Shown here: positions 8,662 to 17,458 of the stretch, one piece after another
Layout: every line of letters starts with the position of its first letter
Numbering within the stretch: the first letter of the stretch is position 1
NCBI GenBank assembly: GCA_002361535.1
Contig: DETG01000061.1
Coordinates: 1 to 40,594 of the forward strand
Source of the DNA: Prevotella sp. UBA3294
GTDB lineage: Bacteria; Bacteroidota; Bacteroidia; Bacteroidales; Bacteroidaceae
Reading direction: 5' to 3'
Length of the DNA stretch: 40,594 nucleotides
The notes under the pieces: model-generated
What the model was told of the DNA's origin: nothing
Seen by the model: the letters and a program-made list of their open reading frames with translations, nothing else
Databases searched by the model: none
Made by a program: the position numbers and the translations under genes

Positions 8662-10085
8662 TTTGTTAGATAATCAAATGCGTTGAGCATGATCCGTCCC
8701 ATATTGTCGTGGTAGTTCGATGCGTATGGAGTAGGAGAGTTCCAGTCGAAGAGTCCCGAACCGAAGCAGATGATACCGCCCTTGCCGTAGTTGCCGTTAG
8801 CGGCCTTCAGCTCCCATACTACGATGGCGCCATCGCCACCATGAGCCAGTCCACGGTTGCCAGTGATGTTGTTGAAATCATCTACACCACCATAAGGATC
8901 CCAGAGGGCAAACTGCGATGTGGTGTTACAGATGGTGTATCCGTTGTCGAGCGTGTAAACGGCATCATCAGGAGCGCCAGGATAGGTCTTCAGGTTCTTC
9001 CACAGCGGGTGGTTGATGTCGTAGGCGAAGAAGTGCCATGGGTCATCACCCATCAGGTCGGAGCCTTCGCCGCCACCGCCACCCCAGCAGTTGTTGGGGA
9101 ACACATCGATAGGCATGGCGCCCAAGGCATTGGCGTAGTTAATAGCCGAGCGACCCAGTACGAAGGCACCACCGTTCTTCCAGAATTCCTTCATGACGGG
9201 CAGGGCTGCCATGGCACCTGTTGCCGCCTCAGCAAATCCGTTGTAGTTGCCGTATGCCGGACTGTGACGGTGGAAGAAGATGAGCTTGCACTCCTCGAGA
9301 GAGATGCTGCCGCTGGCAATCATATCCCAGGAAGCATAGGCGCTGCCCTCGATGTTACCGGTGAACCACTTGGCTGCGGCCTTCTCCTCGTCGTTCAGCA
9401 TTTCGATATTCTCTGCGTCACCCACGAAGATGGCAACCGGGTTCGATATCAGCGTTACATATACCGTATATACTGTGGTGGCGGTATTGTCGTTCAGTGT
9501 GATCTGGAACGGCTCCGTGAAGTTACCCTTGGTGCCGCTGGCAGGACTGCAGGTAGCGTCCTCGCTGCACTCCACCTCGAAGGTGGCGTTGCTCAGATCA
9601 ATACCGCTGTTGGCCATCACACTCACGTTGATCGTCTTGTCCTGCTGGTTGATGGCACCTTTCACACCTTCGAGTACGAAGAGTGACATCAGTGCCTCGT
9701 CGTTGCGAACGCTGATCTGATAGTCCATGACCAGGTCACCGTTAGAGATGTGCAGTGTGCGGTCGCCATCAAAGTTGATCTTGTCGCCCACCTTCATATT
9801 GGTCTGAGCACCGGCTGATACTGTCAGGCTGGTAATCTCCATGGAGTTCTTCTGATCGAAGTTTACAGGTACCTTCACCTTCACCTGTCGTTTTTCGGTG
9901 TTGATGATGCCTTCGTACTGTCCGTTCAGCACGAACTTCTCAACGAGGCATGAGCCGCTCACGTCGATGCTGCCCGTATGATCGTCGCTGCAGCCTACAG
10001 CTAAAGGTAGAAGGGTAAAAAGGAAAAGGGGCAAAACCGCTTTCACCAAGTTCCTCACCTTATTATATATAATATTTGTTTTCAT
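8658..10085 (-). CDS. DUF4960 surface glycan-binding lipoprotein
   Basis: A 475-residue lipoprotein with lipobox AVGC (C32) followed by SDD, consistent with surface display. Residues about 45-215 look like two Ig-like beta domains (VKVKVPVNF and VYTVYVTLISNP mark their strands). The C-terminal half, from about residue 218 (VAIFVGDAENIEML), is a DUF4960-type domain with an alpha/beta, glutamine-amidotransferase-like look (GGAFVLGRSAINY, GKGGIICFGSGLFDW). No catalytic set is evident. In fructan PULs of Bacteroides a protein in this position binds levan at the cell surface. Position between SusD and GH32 supports the same role here. It lies 48 bases after susD on the same strand, so it should be co-transcribed. 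Confidence 0.8.
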   Translation of the reverse strand: MKTNIIYNKVRNLVKAVLPLFLFTLLPLAVGCSDDHTGSIDVSGSCLVEKFVLNGQYEGIINTEKRQVKVKVPVNFDQKNSMEITSLTVSAGAQTNMKVGDKINFDGDRTLHISNGDLVMDYQISVRNDEALMSLFVLEGVKGAINQQDKTINVSVMANSGIDLSNATFEVECSEDATCSPASGTKGNFTEPFQITLNDNTATTVYTVYVTLISNPVAIFVGDAENIEMLNDEEKAAAKWFTGNIEGSAYASWDMIASGSISLEECKLIFFHRHSPAYGNYNGFAEAATGAMAALPVMKEFWKNGGAFVLGRSAINYANALGAMPIDVFPNNCWGGGGGEGSDLMGDDPWHFFAYDINHPLWKNLKTYPGAPDDAVYTLDNGYTICNTTSQFALWDPYGGVDDFNNITGNRGLAHGGDGAIVVWELKAANGNYGKGGIICFGSGLFDWNSPTPYASNYHDNMGRIMLNAFDYLTK

Positions 10086-10133
10086 AATCCTTCAATTTTA
10101 CTATTATTCAATCCTTCAATTCTTCTCCTTTGT

Positions 10134-11873
10134 TTACCACTGTCCGCAGTTCTGAGTATAGTGTCCGTTTGATGCGGCCATCTGCTCCCAGGGTACAGGA
10201 AGGTATTCGTTCTTATTGGCAGTAAACTGCGATCCGCTCAGGAAGTTCATCTTCTCACTCTCGCTGGTATAGTACTTGTTCAGTACGGTGGCAGCATCGC
10301 CCCAGCGCACCAGGTCGAAGAATCGCTCACTCTCCATAGCCAGTTCCAGGCGGCGTTCCATCTTGATAATCTTCATGGCCTCGTCCTTGGAGTAGCTTCC
10401 GCTGTATTTTCCTACATAGTAGCGTACACCATATTTAGCAGGATAGTTCGAAACAATGCTGCTTGTAGCCATCCCTGCTGCACGGTTGCGTACCTGGTTA
10501 ACCAATGCGATGGCTTCTGTAGTCTGATTTAACTGAGCCAGGGCCTCGGCACGCATCAGCAGTACATCAGCATAGCGGAACACCACGCGGTTCATAGAGC
10601 TTGCCCACTGTGAGTCGCACAGATACAGGTAGCTGTCGGTCAGTGCAGGGTCTATATTTTGTTTCAGTGATACAAAGTATCCGAATGTGCCGCCAGAACG
10701 GCTCCAAGCATTACTTTCGCTAATCATGAAGTTCGTGTTGAACATGTAGGGAGTACCAGGAACACCCACTGTAATGAACAAACGTGGATCGACAGTCTGA
10801 TTGCTTCCTACGGTGTACTCTTCATCTGCAAAGTTGTCGAGCATGGGCAGACCATCGCCGTTGGTGCGGTAGGCACTTACCAGGTTGTGTGATGGCTTGT
10901 AGAAGTCGCAACCGGAGTCGTGTACCTTAGGAATACAGGGTACAATCAGACGATTCGAGAAGTTCAGGTTACCCCAGACGGTACCGTCGTTCCTTGAGTA
11001 CTGAATGGCCCACAGACTCTCCTTTCCGTTCTCATACTGCTCCTCAGGACGGAAGTTGTTGTGCAGGTCGGACTCCAGTCCGTAGCCGTTGTAGTTGGAG
11101 GCATTCGTGTATTCCACCACCTTCTGCAGGTCAGCGTCGCTGATACCCGTTACCTGATTGCTGTTGGCATCGTCCTGATGGTATGCCTTGTAGAGATAAA
11201 CCTTTGCCAGGAAGGCGGCACAGGCGGCCTTTGTGGGACGTCCCTTCTCTGTCTGTACGGTAGGAAGAACAGCGTAGGCATCCTCCAGGTCGTTGATGAT
11301 CTGCTGCCAGCCCTCGTCGTTGTTGTATTCCGTGTTCGAGAGGTTGTTGTAGTCTGCCTCTTCCATATTGGGCTTGTTCACAAAAGGAATCTTCTTGAAC
11401 AGTCGTTTCAGCTGGAAGTGTCCATAGGCACGCAGGAACTTCATCTCGGCGGTACGCTGAATGATGGTAGCGTTGTCCTGATCGGCACTTGCCAGGATAT
11501 CAAGTGACAGACTCACACGGCTCAGATAGTTGTAGAAACGTGTCCAGATAGAGCTGAATGGCCAGTCTGTTGTCATCACACCCGTGCTCTTCTCCAGTCG
11601 GTGGAAAGGCTCTCCGTCAGAGAAGTCGGAACCACCCACATAGGCATCGTCAGAGCGGGTGTCGTAGTTCCAGAGAGAGAATGAAGCATTCATATCCTCA
11701 ATCGAAACCAGTCCGGCATATGCTGAAATCAGCACATTGTCGATATACTCAGGATTCTTCACCTCGTCCTGAGTCAGCGTAGCCTGTGGCACCTGTTCCT
11801 CCAGGAAGTCAGAACAGGCGGTAAGACCGCAGATAACGCAGATTGTGCAGATAATACTATAAATCGTTTTCAT
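10134..11873 (-). CDS. SusD/RagB family outer-membrane lipoprotein
   Basis: A 579-residue SusD-like lipoprotein with lipobox LTAC (C20) and the typical N-terminus CSDFLEEQVPQ. TPR-like helices carry the family signature AEMKFLRAYGHFQLKRLF, and the C-terminal part has VVFRYADVLLMRAEALAQL and RRLELAMESERFFDLVRWG, which are diagnostic of RagB/SusD. It forms the lid of the SusCD transporter and binds oligosaccharide at the cell surface. The stop of susC is 15 bases upstream, so the two genes form one translational pair. The partner GH32 and DUF4960 proteins suggest fructo-oligosaccharide as ligand. Confidence 0.96.
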   Translation of the reverse strand: MKTIYSIICTICVICGLTACSDFLEEQVPQATLTQDEVKNPEYIDNVLISAYAGLVSIEDMNASFSLWNYDTRSDDAYVGGSDFSDGEPFHRLEKSTGVMTTDWPFSSIWTRFYNYLSRVSLSLDILASADQDNATIIQRTAEMKFLRAYGHFQLKRLFKKIPFVNKPNMEEADYNNLSNTEYNNDEGWQQIINDLEDAYAVLPTVQTEKGRPTKAACAAFLAKVYLYKAYHQDDANSNQVTGISDADLQKVVEYTNASNYNGYGLESDLHNNFRPEEQYENGKESLWAIQYSRNDGTVWGNLNFSNRLIVPCIPKVHDSGCDFYKPSHNLVSAYRTNGDGLPMLDNFADEEYTVGSNQTVDPRLFITVGVPGTPYMFNTNFMISESNAWSRSGGTFGYFVSLKQNIDPALTDSYLYLCDSQWASSMNRVVFRYADVLLMRAEALAQLNQTTEAIALVNQVRNRAAGMATSSIVSNYPAKYGVRYYVGKYSGSYSKDEAMKIIKMERRLELAMESERFFDLVRWGDAATVLNKYYTSESEKMNFLSGSQFTANKNEYLPVPWEQMAASNGHYTQNCGQW

Positions 11874-11888
11874 AATCGTAGCTATATT

Positions 11889-14800
11889 TTAGAATGAAAC
11901 ATTGAGTCCGAATGTAAGATTGAGGGGGATCGGATAGTTGAATCCAGGGTTCTCAGGATCAGCACCCGTAAACTTACTGCTCTTGATGGTGAGCAGGTTC
12001 TGAGCAGACGCATAGAGACGAATGCGGTCCATACGGAGTTTGTCGGTAAGACTCTTAGGCAGGTTGTAGCCCAGCTGGATGGTGCGCAGCTTCACGTAGC
12101 TACCATTCTCGATATAATACGATGATACACGACCTTCGTTGTTTGTATCCGATGTGGTGAGCGCAGGAATGTCACTACCGGGATTGGCAGGGCTCCAGGC
12201 ATCCAGTACACGTGTGCCTTTATTCAGATAAGGTACGTTGATGGCTGAGTTAGCCCAGAAATCAGTCTGTGACTTATATCCGCGGCAGTCAACATCCACG
12301 CCTTGCACACCCTGCCAGAACATGGTCAAATCCCAGTTCTTGTACTGCAAGTAAATGTTCAAACCCCAGGTGAAGTCGGGTGTCGGGTCATAGATCCAGT
12401 CCTGATCTTCTTCTGTGATGCGTCCGTCGCCATTCAGATCCTTATAACGGATACGTCCCAGACCAGCTCCCTCCTGGATAGCATGGTTGTCTATCTCCTC
12501 CTGACTCTTGAAGATGCCGTCGTAGATATAGCCTACCTGCGAGAACATAGGATGCCCCACAACGCTCTTCACACCGTTACCGCCATACTTACCATTGGCA
12601 GCCACTGTCTCAGGCAGCTTGGTGATCTCATTCACATACTTACTGACGTTACCGCTGATGTCCCATGAGAAATCGTTTGGCAGATGATGGCGGTAGCCCA
12701 CTGTCAACTCCCAACCGTTGTTCTTCACCTCACCGGCATTGATCCATTGCCCAGAGCCCTCACCCATGGCGGCAATACCTTCCATGAAAAGAAGAATGTC
12801 GGTGGTCTTCTTGTTGAACCAGTCGAAGCTGCCGTAGATGTCACCGTTCAGAATAGAGAAATCCGCACCGATATTATGCTGTGTGGTGGTCTCCCACTTG
12901 ATGTCGTCGTTACCACGTTGGTTGCGAACGTAGCCGTTGTCAAGGTCATAACCGCCGTTGGTTCCGGCTATATCGTATGAAGAGCCAGCCTGTCCACTGC
13001 CCCAAAGACCAGTGGAGACAACAGACTTATATAAGGTATAGCGTGCGGTGTTAGAGATTTCCTGGTTACCCGTCTGTCCCCATGAATAACGCAGCTTCAG
13101 GTTATCGAGCCAACTCTTGGTACCCTCCATAAACTTCTCCTCACTGATGCGCCAACCAGCACTGACAGATGGGAAAGTACCATATTGGTTATTGCTACCG
13201 AATCGGCTTGAACCGTCACGGCGAATGGTGAACGAAGCCAGATATTTGTCATCGAAGGTGTAGTTCACCTTACCGAAGAATGACACAAGACTGAAGCCTT
13301 CGCCAAAGCCTTCGGCCAACTGACGGCCTGCACCTGCTGACGGCCACATGTAGTCGGTATTCAGAATGGCCAGTTCATATCGTTTGGCACTGTTCATCTT
13401 ATAATCCTGGCGGTTTACCTCAGTACCGATCATCGCATCACCACGATGTTTGCCAATCTCCAGGTTATAGGTGGCTATGGCGTTCCACATCCAACGCATC
13501 CAGTGCTCCTGCTTGCCTTCTACGGCACTATCGGTGCGCATCACCTTACCATTGGCAATGGGGTAGGTGAAGAAACGCTGCTCCTTCTGGGTGTAGTCCA
13601 TACCGAGGGTGGTGCGAATCATAAAGTTCTTGAAGGGCTTCACGCTCAGGTGCACATCACCGAACGAGCGCCACTGTGTGTATTCATTGTCCTTGGCATT
13701 GTCGATCATGCTCAGCGGGTTCTCACGTTCTGAGTAGGCACCCAGGGCCTGGGCATACTTACCGTTCTCTGCCCAGATGGGGAAATTGGGATTGAACTCC
13801 AGTGCGTGTTCCAGCACACCACCGGGGGCATCGTTGCCTTTGGTGCGGTTGATGGTGAAGTTCTCACCTATCACCACCTTGTCGTCGAACAATTTGTAAT
13901 CGGCATTGGCACGGGCTGACAAACGGTTGAAGTTGCTCTTCTTGATGGTACCTTGGTTGTCGTAGTAACCCAGAGAGAAGAAGGAGTTTCCCCTTTCCGA
14001 GCCATTGCTCACCGAGAGGTTGTACTGCTGTACCACACCCGTGCGTGTGATCTCCTTAAACCAGTCGGTGTCACCAGCACGTACCGATGCGTTCTCATCC
14101 AGATACATGTTCATGGTCATCTTGTTCAGTACGGGGTTGCCCTTGGCATCGTAGCTCCAGTCGTAGTTGTAGCCCAGGTTATTGTTGCTGGGGTTCACAC
14201 CGTCGTTTACGCATGCCTGCCAGTAGGCGCGGCCCCACTCACTGGCATTCATCGTCTCAATCTTATTGGTATAGAATGAGGTGGCAACACTTCCGTCGAA
14301 GTTCACCTTTACCTTACCGTCCTTACCTTTCTTGGTGGTGATGATGATCACACCGTTGGCAGCTCGAGAACCGTAGATACTTGCCGAGGCGGCATCCTTC
14401 AGTACCTGGATGCTTTCGATATCGTTTCCGTTCAGTTCGTGCATACCTGCCTTGGTGGGCACACCGTCGATGATGTATAAAGGATCGTTGTCGTTCAAGG
14501 TTCCCACACCACGAATACGAACCGTAGCAGCACCCGAGGGGTTACCGTCGGCAGTGATGTTCATGCCAGGCACACGTCCCTGCAGCGCTTTCATCGGGTT
14601 GTTCTCGTTCTGTTTGGCCATTTCATCGACACTTACTGTTGAGATGGCACCCGTCAGGTCGGCTTTGCGCTGTGTGGTGTATCCCGTTACGACGACCTCG
14701 TTCAGCGACAGGGCGTCTTCCAGCATCACGACCTTCATGCCGTCTTGGGCAGGCAGCTCCTGACTCTGAAAACCAATGTATGTGAAGACGAGCACCTTGT

Positions 14801-14993
14801 TTGCCTCCACCTTGATTTTGAAATTTCCGTCGAAGTCGGTCACTGTTCCGTTCGACGTTCCCTGTTCCATTACCGTTGCGCCGATGATGGGTTCTCCCGT
14901 AGCATCGACCACGTTGCCGGAGATCTCGCTGCTTTGCGCGTACATTAAAGTAACACCCAGCAGCGATAGGAAACTCAGAATGAATCTTCTCAT
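11889..14993 (-). CDS. SusC/RagA TonB-dependent transporter
   Basis: About 1034 residues from the start chosen here. The signal peptide MRRFILSFLSLLGVTLMYAQ is followed by a carboxypeptidase-regulatory-like domain (ISGNVVDATGEPIIGATV), a TonB-box-like stretch (LNEVVVTGY), the plug (VPGMNITADGNPSGAATVRI, DPLYIIDGVP, DAASASIYGSRAANGVI) and a 22-strand barrel ending in LNLTFGLNVSF. The reading frame opens at 15044, but the -7 box at 15042-15049 puts the transcript start inside it. Initiation is therefore at 15011, 15002 or 14993. I prefer 14993 because it gives a basic N-region without acidic residues. It imports oligosaccharide across the outer membrane together with SusD. Confidence 0.95.
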   Translation of the reverse strand: MRRFILSFLSLLGVTLMYAQSSEISGNVVDATGEPIIGATVMEQGTSNGTVTDFDGNFKIKVEANKVLVFTYIGFQSQELPAQDGMKVVMLEDALSLNEVVVTGYTTQRKADLTGAISTVSVDEMAKQNENNPMKALQGRVPGMNITADGNPSGAATVRIRGVGTLNDNDPLYIIDGVPTKAGMHELNGNDIESIQVLKDAASASIYGSRAANGVIIITTKKGKDGKVKVNFDGSVATSFYTNKIETMNASEWGRAYWQACVNDGVNPSNNNLGYNYDWSYDAKGNPVLNKMTMNMYLDENASVRAGDTDWFKEITRTGVVQQYNLSVSNGSERGNSFFSLGYYDNQGTIKKSNFNRLSARANADYKLFDDKVVIGENFTINRTKGNDAPGGVLEHALEFNPNFPIWAENGKYAQALGAYSERENPLSMIDNAKDNEYTQWRSFGDVHLSVKPFKNFMIRTTLGMDYTQKEQRFFTYPIANGKVMRTDSAVEGKQEHWMRWMWNAIATYNLEIGKHRGDAMIGTEVNRQDYKMNSAKRYELAILNTDYMWPSAGAGRQLAEGFGEGFSLVSFFGKVNYTFDDKYLASFTIRRDGSSRFGSNNQYGTFPSVSAGWRISEEKFMEGTKSWLDNLKLRYSWGQTGNQEISNTARYTLYKSVVSTGLWGSGQAGSSYDIAGTNGGYDLDNGYVRNQRGNDDIKWETTTQHNIGADFSILNGDIYGSFDWFNKKTTDILLFMEGIAAMGEGSGQWINAGEVKNNGWELTVGYRHHLPNDFSWDISGNVSKYVNEITKLPETVAANGKYGGNGVKSVVGHPMFSQVGYIYDGIFKSQEEIDNHAIQEGAGLGRIRYKDLNGDGRITEEDQDWIYDPTPDFTWGLNIYLQYKNWDLTMFWQGVQGVDVDCRGYKSQTDFWANSAINVPYLNKGTRVLDAWSPANPGSDIPALTTSDTNNEGRVSSYYIENGSYVKLRTIQLGYNLPKSLTDKLRMDRIRLYASAQNLLTIKSSKFTGADPENPGFNYPIPLNLTFGLNVSF

Positions 14994-15041
14994 TTGTTCC
15001 ATTTCTTGCATTTTTTGGTTAGTAATCAAGTTAAACTGCTG

Positions 15042-15049
15042 CAAAATTA
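15042..15049 (-). promoter_or_regulatory. -7 box of the susC operon
   Basis: Minus-strand TAATTTTG followed by C matches TAnnTTTG. It lies about 50 bases before the preferred susC start, inside the longest open frame. No good -33 box is seen, as expected for an activator-dependent promoter. Confidence 0.6.
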
Positions 15050-15051
15050 AG

Positions 15052-15090
15052 TCTTCGAACGAAAAAGGACTTACAATTATCGTTCGCAGA
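15052..15090 (-). promoter_or_regulatory. Inverted repeat, candidate operator for the PUL regulator
   Basis: Two 11-base arms, TCTTCGAACGA (15052-15062) and TCGTTCGCAGA (15080-15090), are inverted copies with one mismatch and a perfect 7-bp core (CGAACGA/TCGTTCG). The spacer is 17 bases. The repeat abuts the upstream edge of the susC -7 box, the expected place for an activator site, and lies directly after the regulator gene. Confidence 0.5.
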
Positions 15091-15125
15091 CTCCAAAAAA
15101 TGTTTCATGGAACAATTGTTGACTA

Positions 15126-16688
15126 TTAAGTCACATTTGTTGCATTCCTCAGCTCCATCGGATATTTACCGTATTGCTGACGGAAGCATTTCGAGAAATA
15201 GCCTGGGGTGCCGAACCCCACTTCGTAAGCTATCTCCTGAACAGTTTTGTTAGTGGTGCTCAGCAGTACATATCCCTGCTGCAGACGCATCTGACGGAGC
15301 AGCTCCACGGGGGAAAGGCCTGTGATGGCTTTCACCTTACGGTACAGTTGCACGCGACTGAGACCCACCGTCTCACCTAAATCTTCCATTTTTAACGATG
15401 GATTCGACATATTTTGACGAATGGCCTCATTCAGCATCTCAGCAAAAATGGTGTCTTGAGACTTGGGGACGGGCAGTTCTTCGGTGGGGGCATCAAACAC
15501 TTGGCGCACCTTGCGGCTGTCGGGGTTGGTATAGAACAAAGTCTCCTCTTCGTTCAATGCCTGACGCTTCCTGATGGCACGCTGTGACAATACGTAGGCA
15601 CGCCAGATGGAGATGACGGCAACCACCAGCAGAATAATAAGCAGGATACTGGCCATGAGGGCTTTGTGCTGCGTGTTATACAAGCCTAAATAGTCTTCCA
15701 ACTTGTCCTGAATGGTTACCAGGTTCTCGTTCTGCCTCATCAGCTCTTTGGTGGTGGTGGCAACAGACCATGCGTTCTCGCGCACCACCAGGATGCCATC
15801 TAGCTTGTTCTCCCGCTCATAGGACTTACCCGTGAGGATGTTGAGTGCCAGTCTGACGATTTCCTCGCCTCCGGTGGGATAGACATAGCTGGCGAGCTGA
15901 TGACCGAATTGTACATAGTCAAGACCCTCATCTGGCATACCGTCGATGCCGTAAATGTTGATCTTACCTTCCGTACCTGTCTCCACCACGGCCTTGTAGG
16001 CACCTGTTGCCATACCGTCGTTATGGCAGAATACGATATCGGGCAGACGCCCTGTCTTGATCTGCTCTTTCACGATGCGACAGGTGGTCTCTGAACTCCA
16101 GTCACCCTCGCGACATACGTAGTCCAGCTCGTTGTGACCTTCTAGTGCCTTCGCAAAACCTTCATGGCGTTCTTGTGCTGGTGAACTGCTCATTAGGGCC
16201 GTTATTTCCAGCACCAAGGGCTTGTGACCGGTGGCAATCATGCCGTGAGCCACATCGATCACATTCACGCCGATGGCATGACCTGCCTCTACATTGCTGC
16301 CGCCAATGAAAGCTGTATAGTTGTCACCTTTCACCTTACGGTCGAAGCATATCACGGGGATGCCCTTCTGTCTGACGCGTTCGATGGCGGCCGCAATTGG
16401 TTCCGCTTCATTGGGAGCTACAACCAGTAAGTCGATGCCTGCGTTCACCAGACTGTCTATCTGCTTGACCTGCAGCTGCGTGTCGTCGTGAGCACTGGCT
16501 ATTGTTAACTTCACATCCTGTTCGTACAGGTGCTGGGAGGCAAGCATCTCATTGTTCACCTTCTCACGCCACCGTCCCTCGGCACACTGTGACACGCCAA
16601 TCCTATACACCTTCTTTTCAGTGCATGAGGCAAATAGCAACGCCACTGCTGACAGATATAATAATAAGGTACGTAGAGTCTTTTGCAT
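15126..16688 (-). CDS. Membrane-spanning sugar-sensing AraC regulator
   Basis: A 520-residue one-component regulator. The N-terminus has a lipobox-like signal (LLFASC, C22). Residues about 28-300 are a LacI/ribose-binding-type periplasmic domain (YRIGVSQCAEGRWR, NAGIDLLVVAPNEAEPIAAA, GIPVICFDRKV, DIVFCHNDGMATGAY, YGIDGMPDEG). A helical linker, a single membrane helix (about 342-364, ALMASILLIILLVVAVISIW) and a short cytoplasmic linker follow. An AraC-type double HTH occupies about 417-517 (LGETVGLSRVQLYRKVKAI, VQEIAYEVGFGTPGYFSKCF). Hybrid two-component regulators of fructan PULs have the same sensor and output but with kinase and receiver domains between. Both are absent here. It is transcribed just before susC on the same strand. 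Fructose or a fructo-oligosaccharide is the likely signal, by context only. Confidence 0.88.
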   Translation of the reverse strand: MQKTLRTLLLYLSAVALLFASCTEKKVYRIGVSQCAEGRWREKVNNEMLASQHLYEQDVKLTIASAHDDTQLQVKQIDSLVNAGIDLLVVAPNEAEPIAAAIERVRQKGIPVICFDRKVKGDNYTAFIGGSNVEAGHAIGVNVIDVAHGMIATGHKPLVLEITALMSSSPAQERHEGFAKALEGHNELDYVCREGDWSSETTCRIVKEQIKTGRLPDIVFCHNDGMATGAYKAVVETGTEGKINIYGIDGMPDEGLDYVQFGHQLASYVYPTGGEEIVRLALNILTGKSYERENKLDGILVVRENAWSVATTTKELMRQNENLVTIQDKLEDYLGLYNTQHKALMASILLIILLVVAVISIWRAYVLSQRAIRKRQALNEEETLFYTNPDSRKVRQVFDAPTEELPVPKSQDTIFAEMLNEAIRQNMSNPSLKMEDLGETVGLSRVQLYRKVKAITGLSPVELLRQMRLQQGYVLLSTTNKTVQEIAYEVGFGTPGYFSKCFRQQYGKYPMELRNATNVT

Positions 16689-16711
16689 ATTCTATTTCTT
16701 TAATCTGCTTG

Positions 16712-16719
16712 CAAAAATA
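16712..16719 (-). promoter_or_regulatory. -7 box of the regulator gene
   Basis: Minus-strand TATTTTTG followed by C, about 24 bases before the regulator start. It suggests the regulator has its own promoter, separate from susC. Confidence 0.55.
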
Positions 16720-17036
16720 TAAAAAAAATAGGTAATAATATAACAATTAGCACAAAATATAGTTGTTTCTCGTCTTTTCGATTATTTGGAGAGGCAGGAC
16801 TTTCCTCGGCAATCAATTCGTCATTTGTTAATTCTTTGAATGATATTGACGAATTAACTTCGTTTAACGCGAATAACGCGCATTTTGAGAAGCAATCGTC
16901 CTTTCGGTCGAACAAACGCAATTCTCACGTGGTTTGGTAAGTTATTGATATTGAGGGTGTTGTAGGAAATTGCCATTTTTGTGAAGCAAAAAGACTATAG
17001 TTTCTTTCTTGGGATGCCCTAACGGGCAGAAATCGT

Positions 17037-17131
17037 ACAAAATCTATCCAAAATCAAACAAAATCTATCCCCATAAAAACAAATCAATAACACGGGTATT
17101 TGTAAGATTTTGTTTAGATTTTGTTGGATTT
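17037..17131. repeat. Direct and inverted ACAAAATCTATCC repeats
   Basis: ACAAAATCTATCC occurs at 17037-17049 and again at 17058-17070, 21 bases apart. Related inverted copies (AGATTTTGT twice) follow at about 17105-17124. The block could fold into a long imperfect AT-rich hairpin. Confidence 0.6.
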
Positions 17132-17237
17132 ATCTCTCCGCTACGCTATGAGTGACCGTTGGTTCTCGCCGAAGGCGACCCAAAGAACCATTAAAAGTTG
17201 AAACCACTCATTTTCGAAGAAACGTCATCTATGAGTT

Positions 17238-17319
17238 GTTCCGATGGGCGTTTATATCTGTTCCGACGGCATCTAACATTCGTTCCGCCGTCATCTATGG
17301 GGGTAAAGTGACGGCGGAA
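17238..17319. repeat. 22-bp-phased GTTCCG array ending in a hairpin
   Basis: Three units begin with GTTCCG at 17238, 17260 and 17282, exactly 22 bases apart. The last unit forms one arm of a hairpin: TTCCGCCGTCA (17283-17293) and TGACGGCGGAA (17309-17319), with a 15-base loop. The same architecture is found at 35771-35878. Confidence 0.75.
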
Positions 17320-17369
17320 TGACCCTTAAATGACGTCGGAAAGGGTGTAAGTAAAGGCTGGAATGGTAG

Positions 17370-17458
17370 AAAGTAACCTTTACTTGTGTTTAAAGTAACC
17401 TTTACTTGTATCCAAAGTAACCTTTACTTGTATCCAAAGTAGCCGTTACTTTGAATCC
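17370..17458. repeat. Tandem 22-bp array with palindromic core
   Basis: Units begin AAAGTA at 17370, 17392, 17414 and 17436, a 22-base period, with a decayed unit after 17459. The first three units contain the 15-base palindrome AAGTAACCTTTACTT. An inverted fragment (AAGTAAAGG) precedes the array at about 17349. Confidence 0.8.

Noticed and set aside
16700..16921. 73-codon minus-strand frame upstream of the PUL regulator
   Set aside because: It overlaps the regulator promoter region, has no recognisable domain, and its hydrophobic end is AT-rich promoter DNA.
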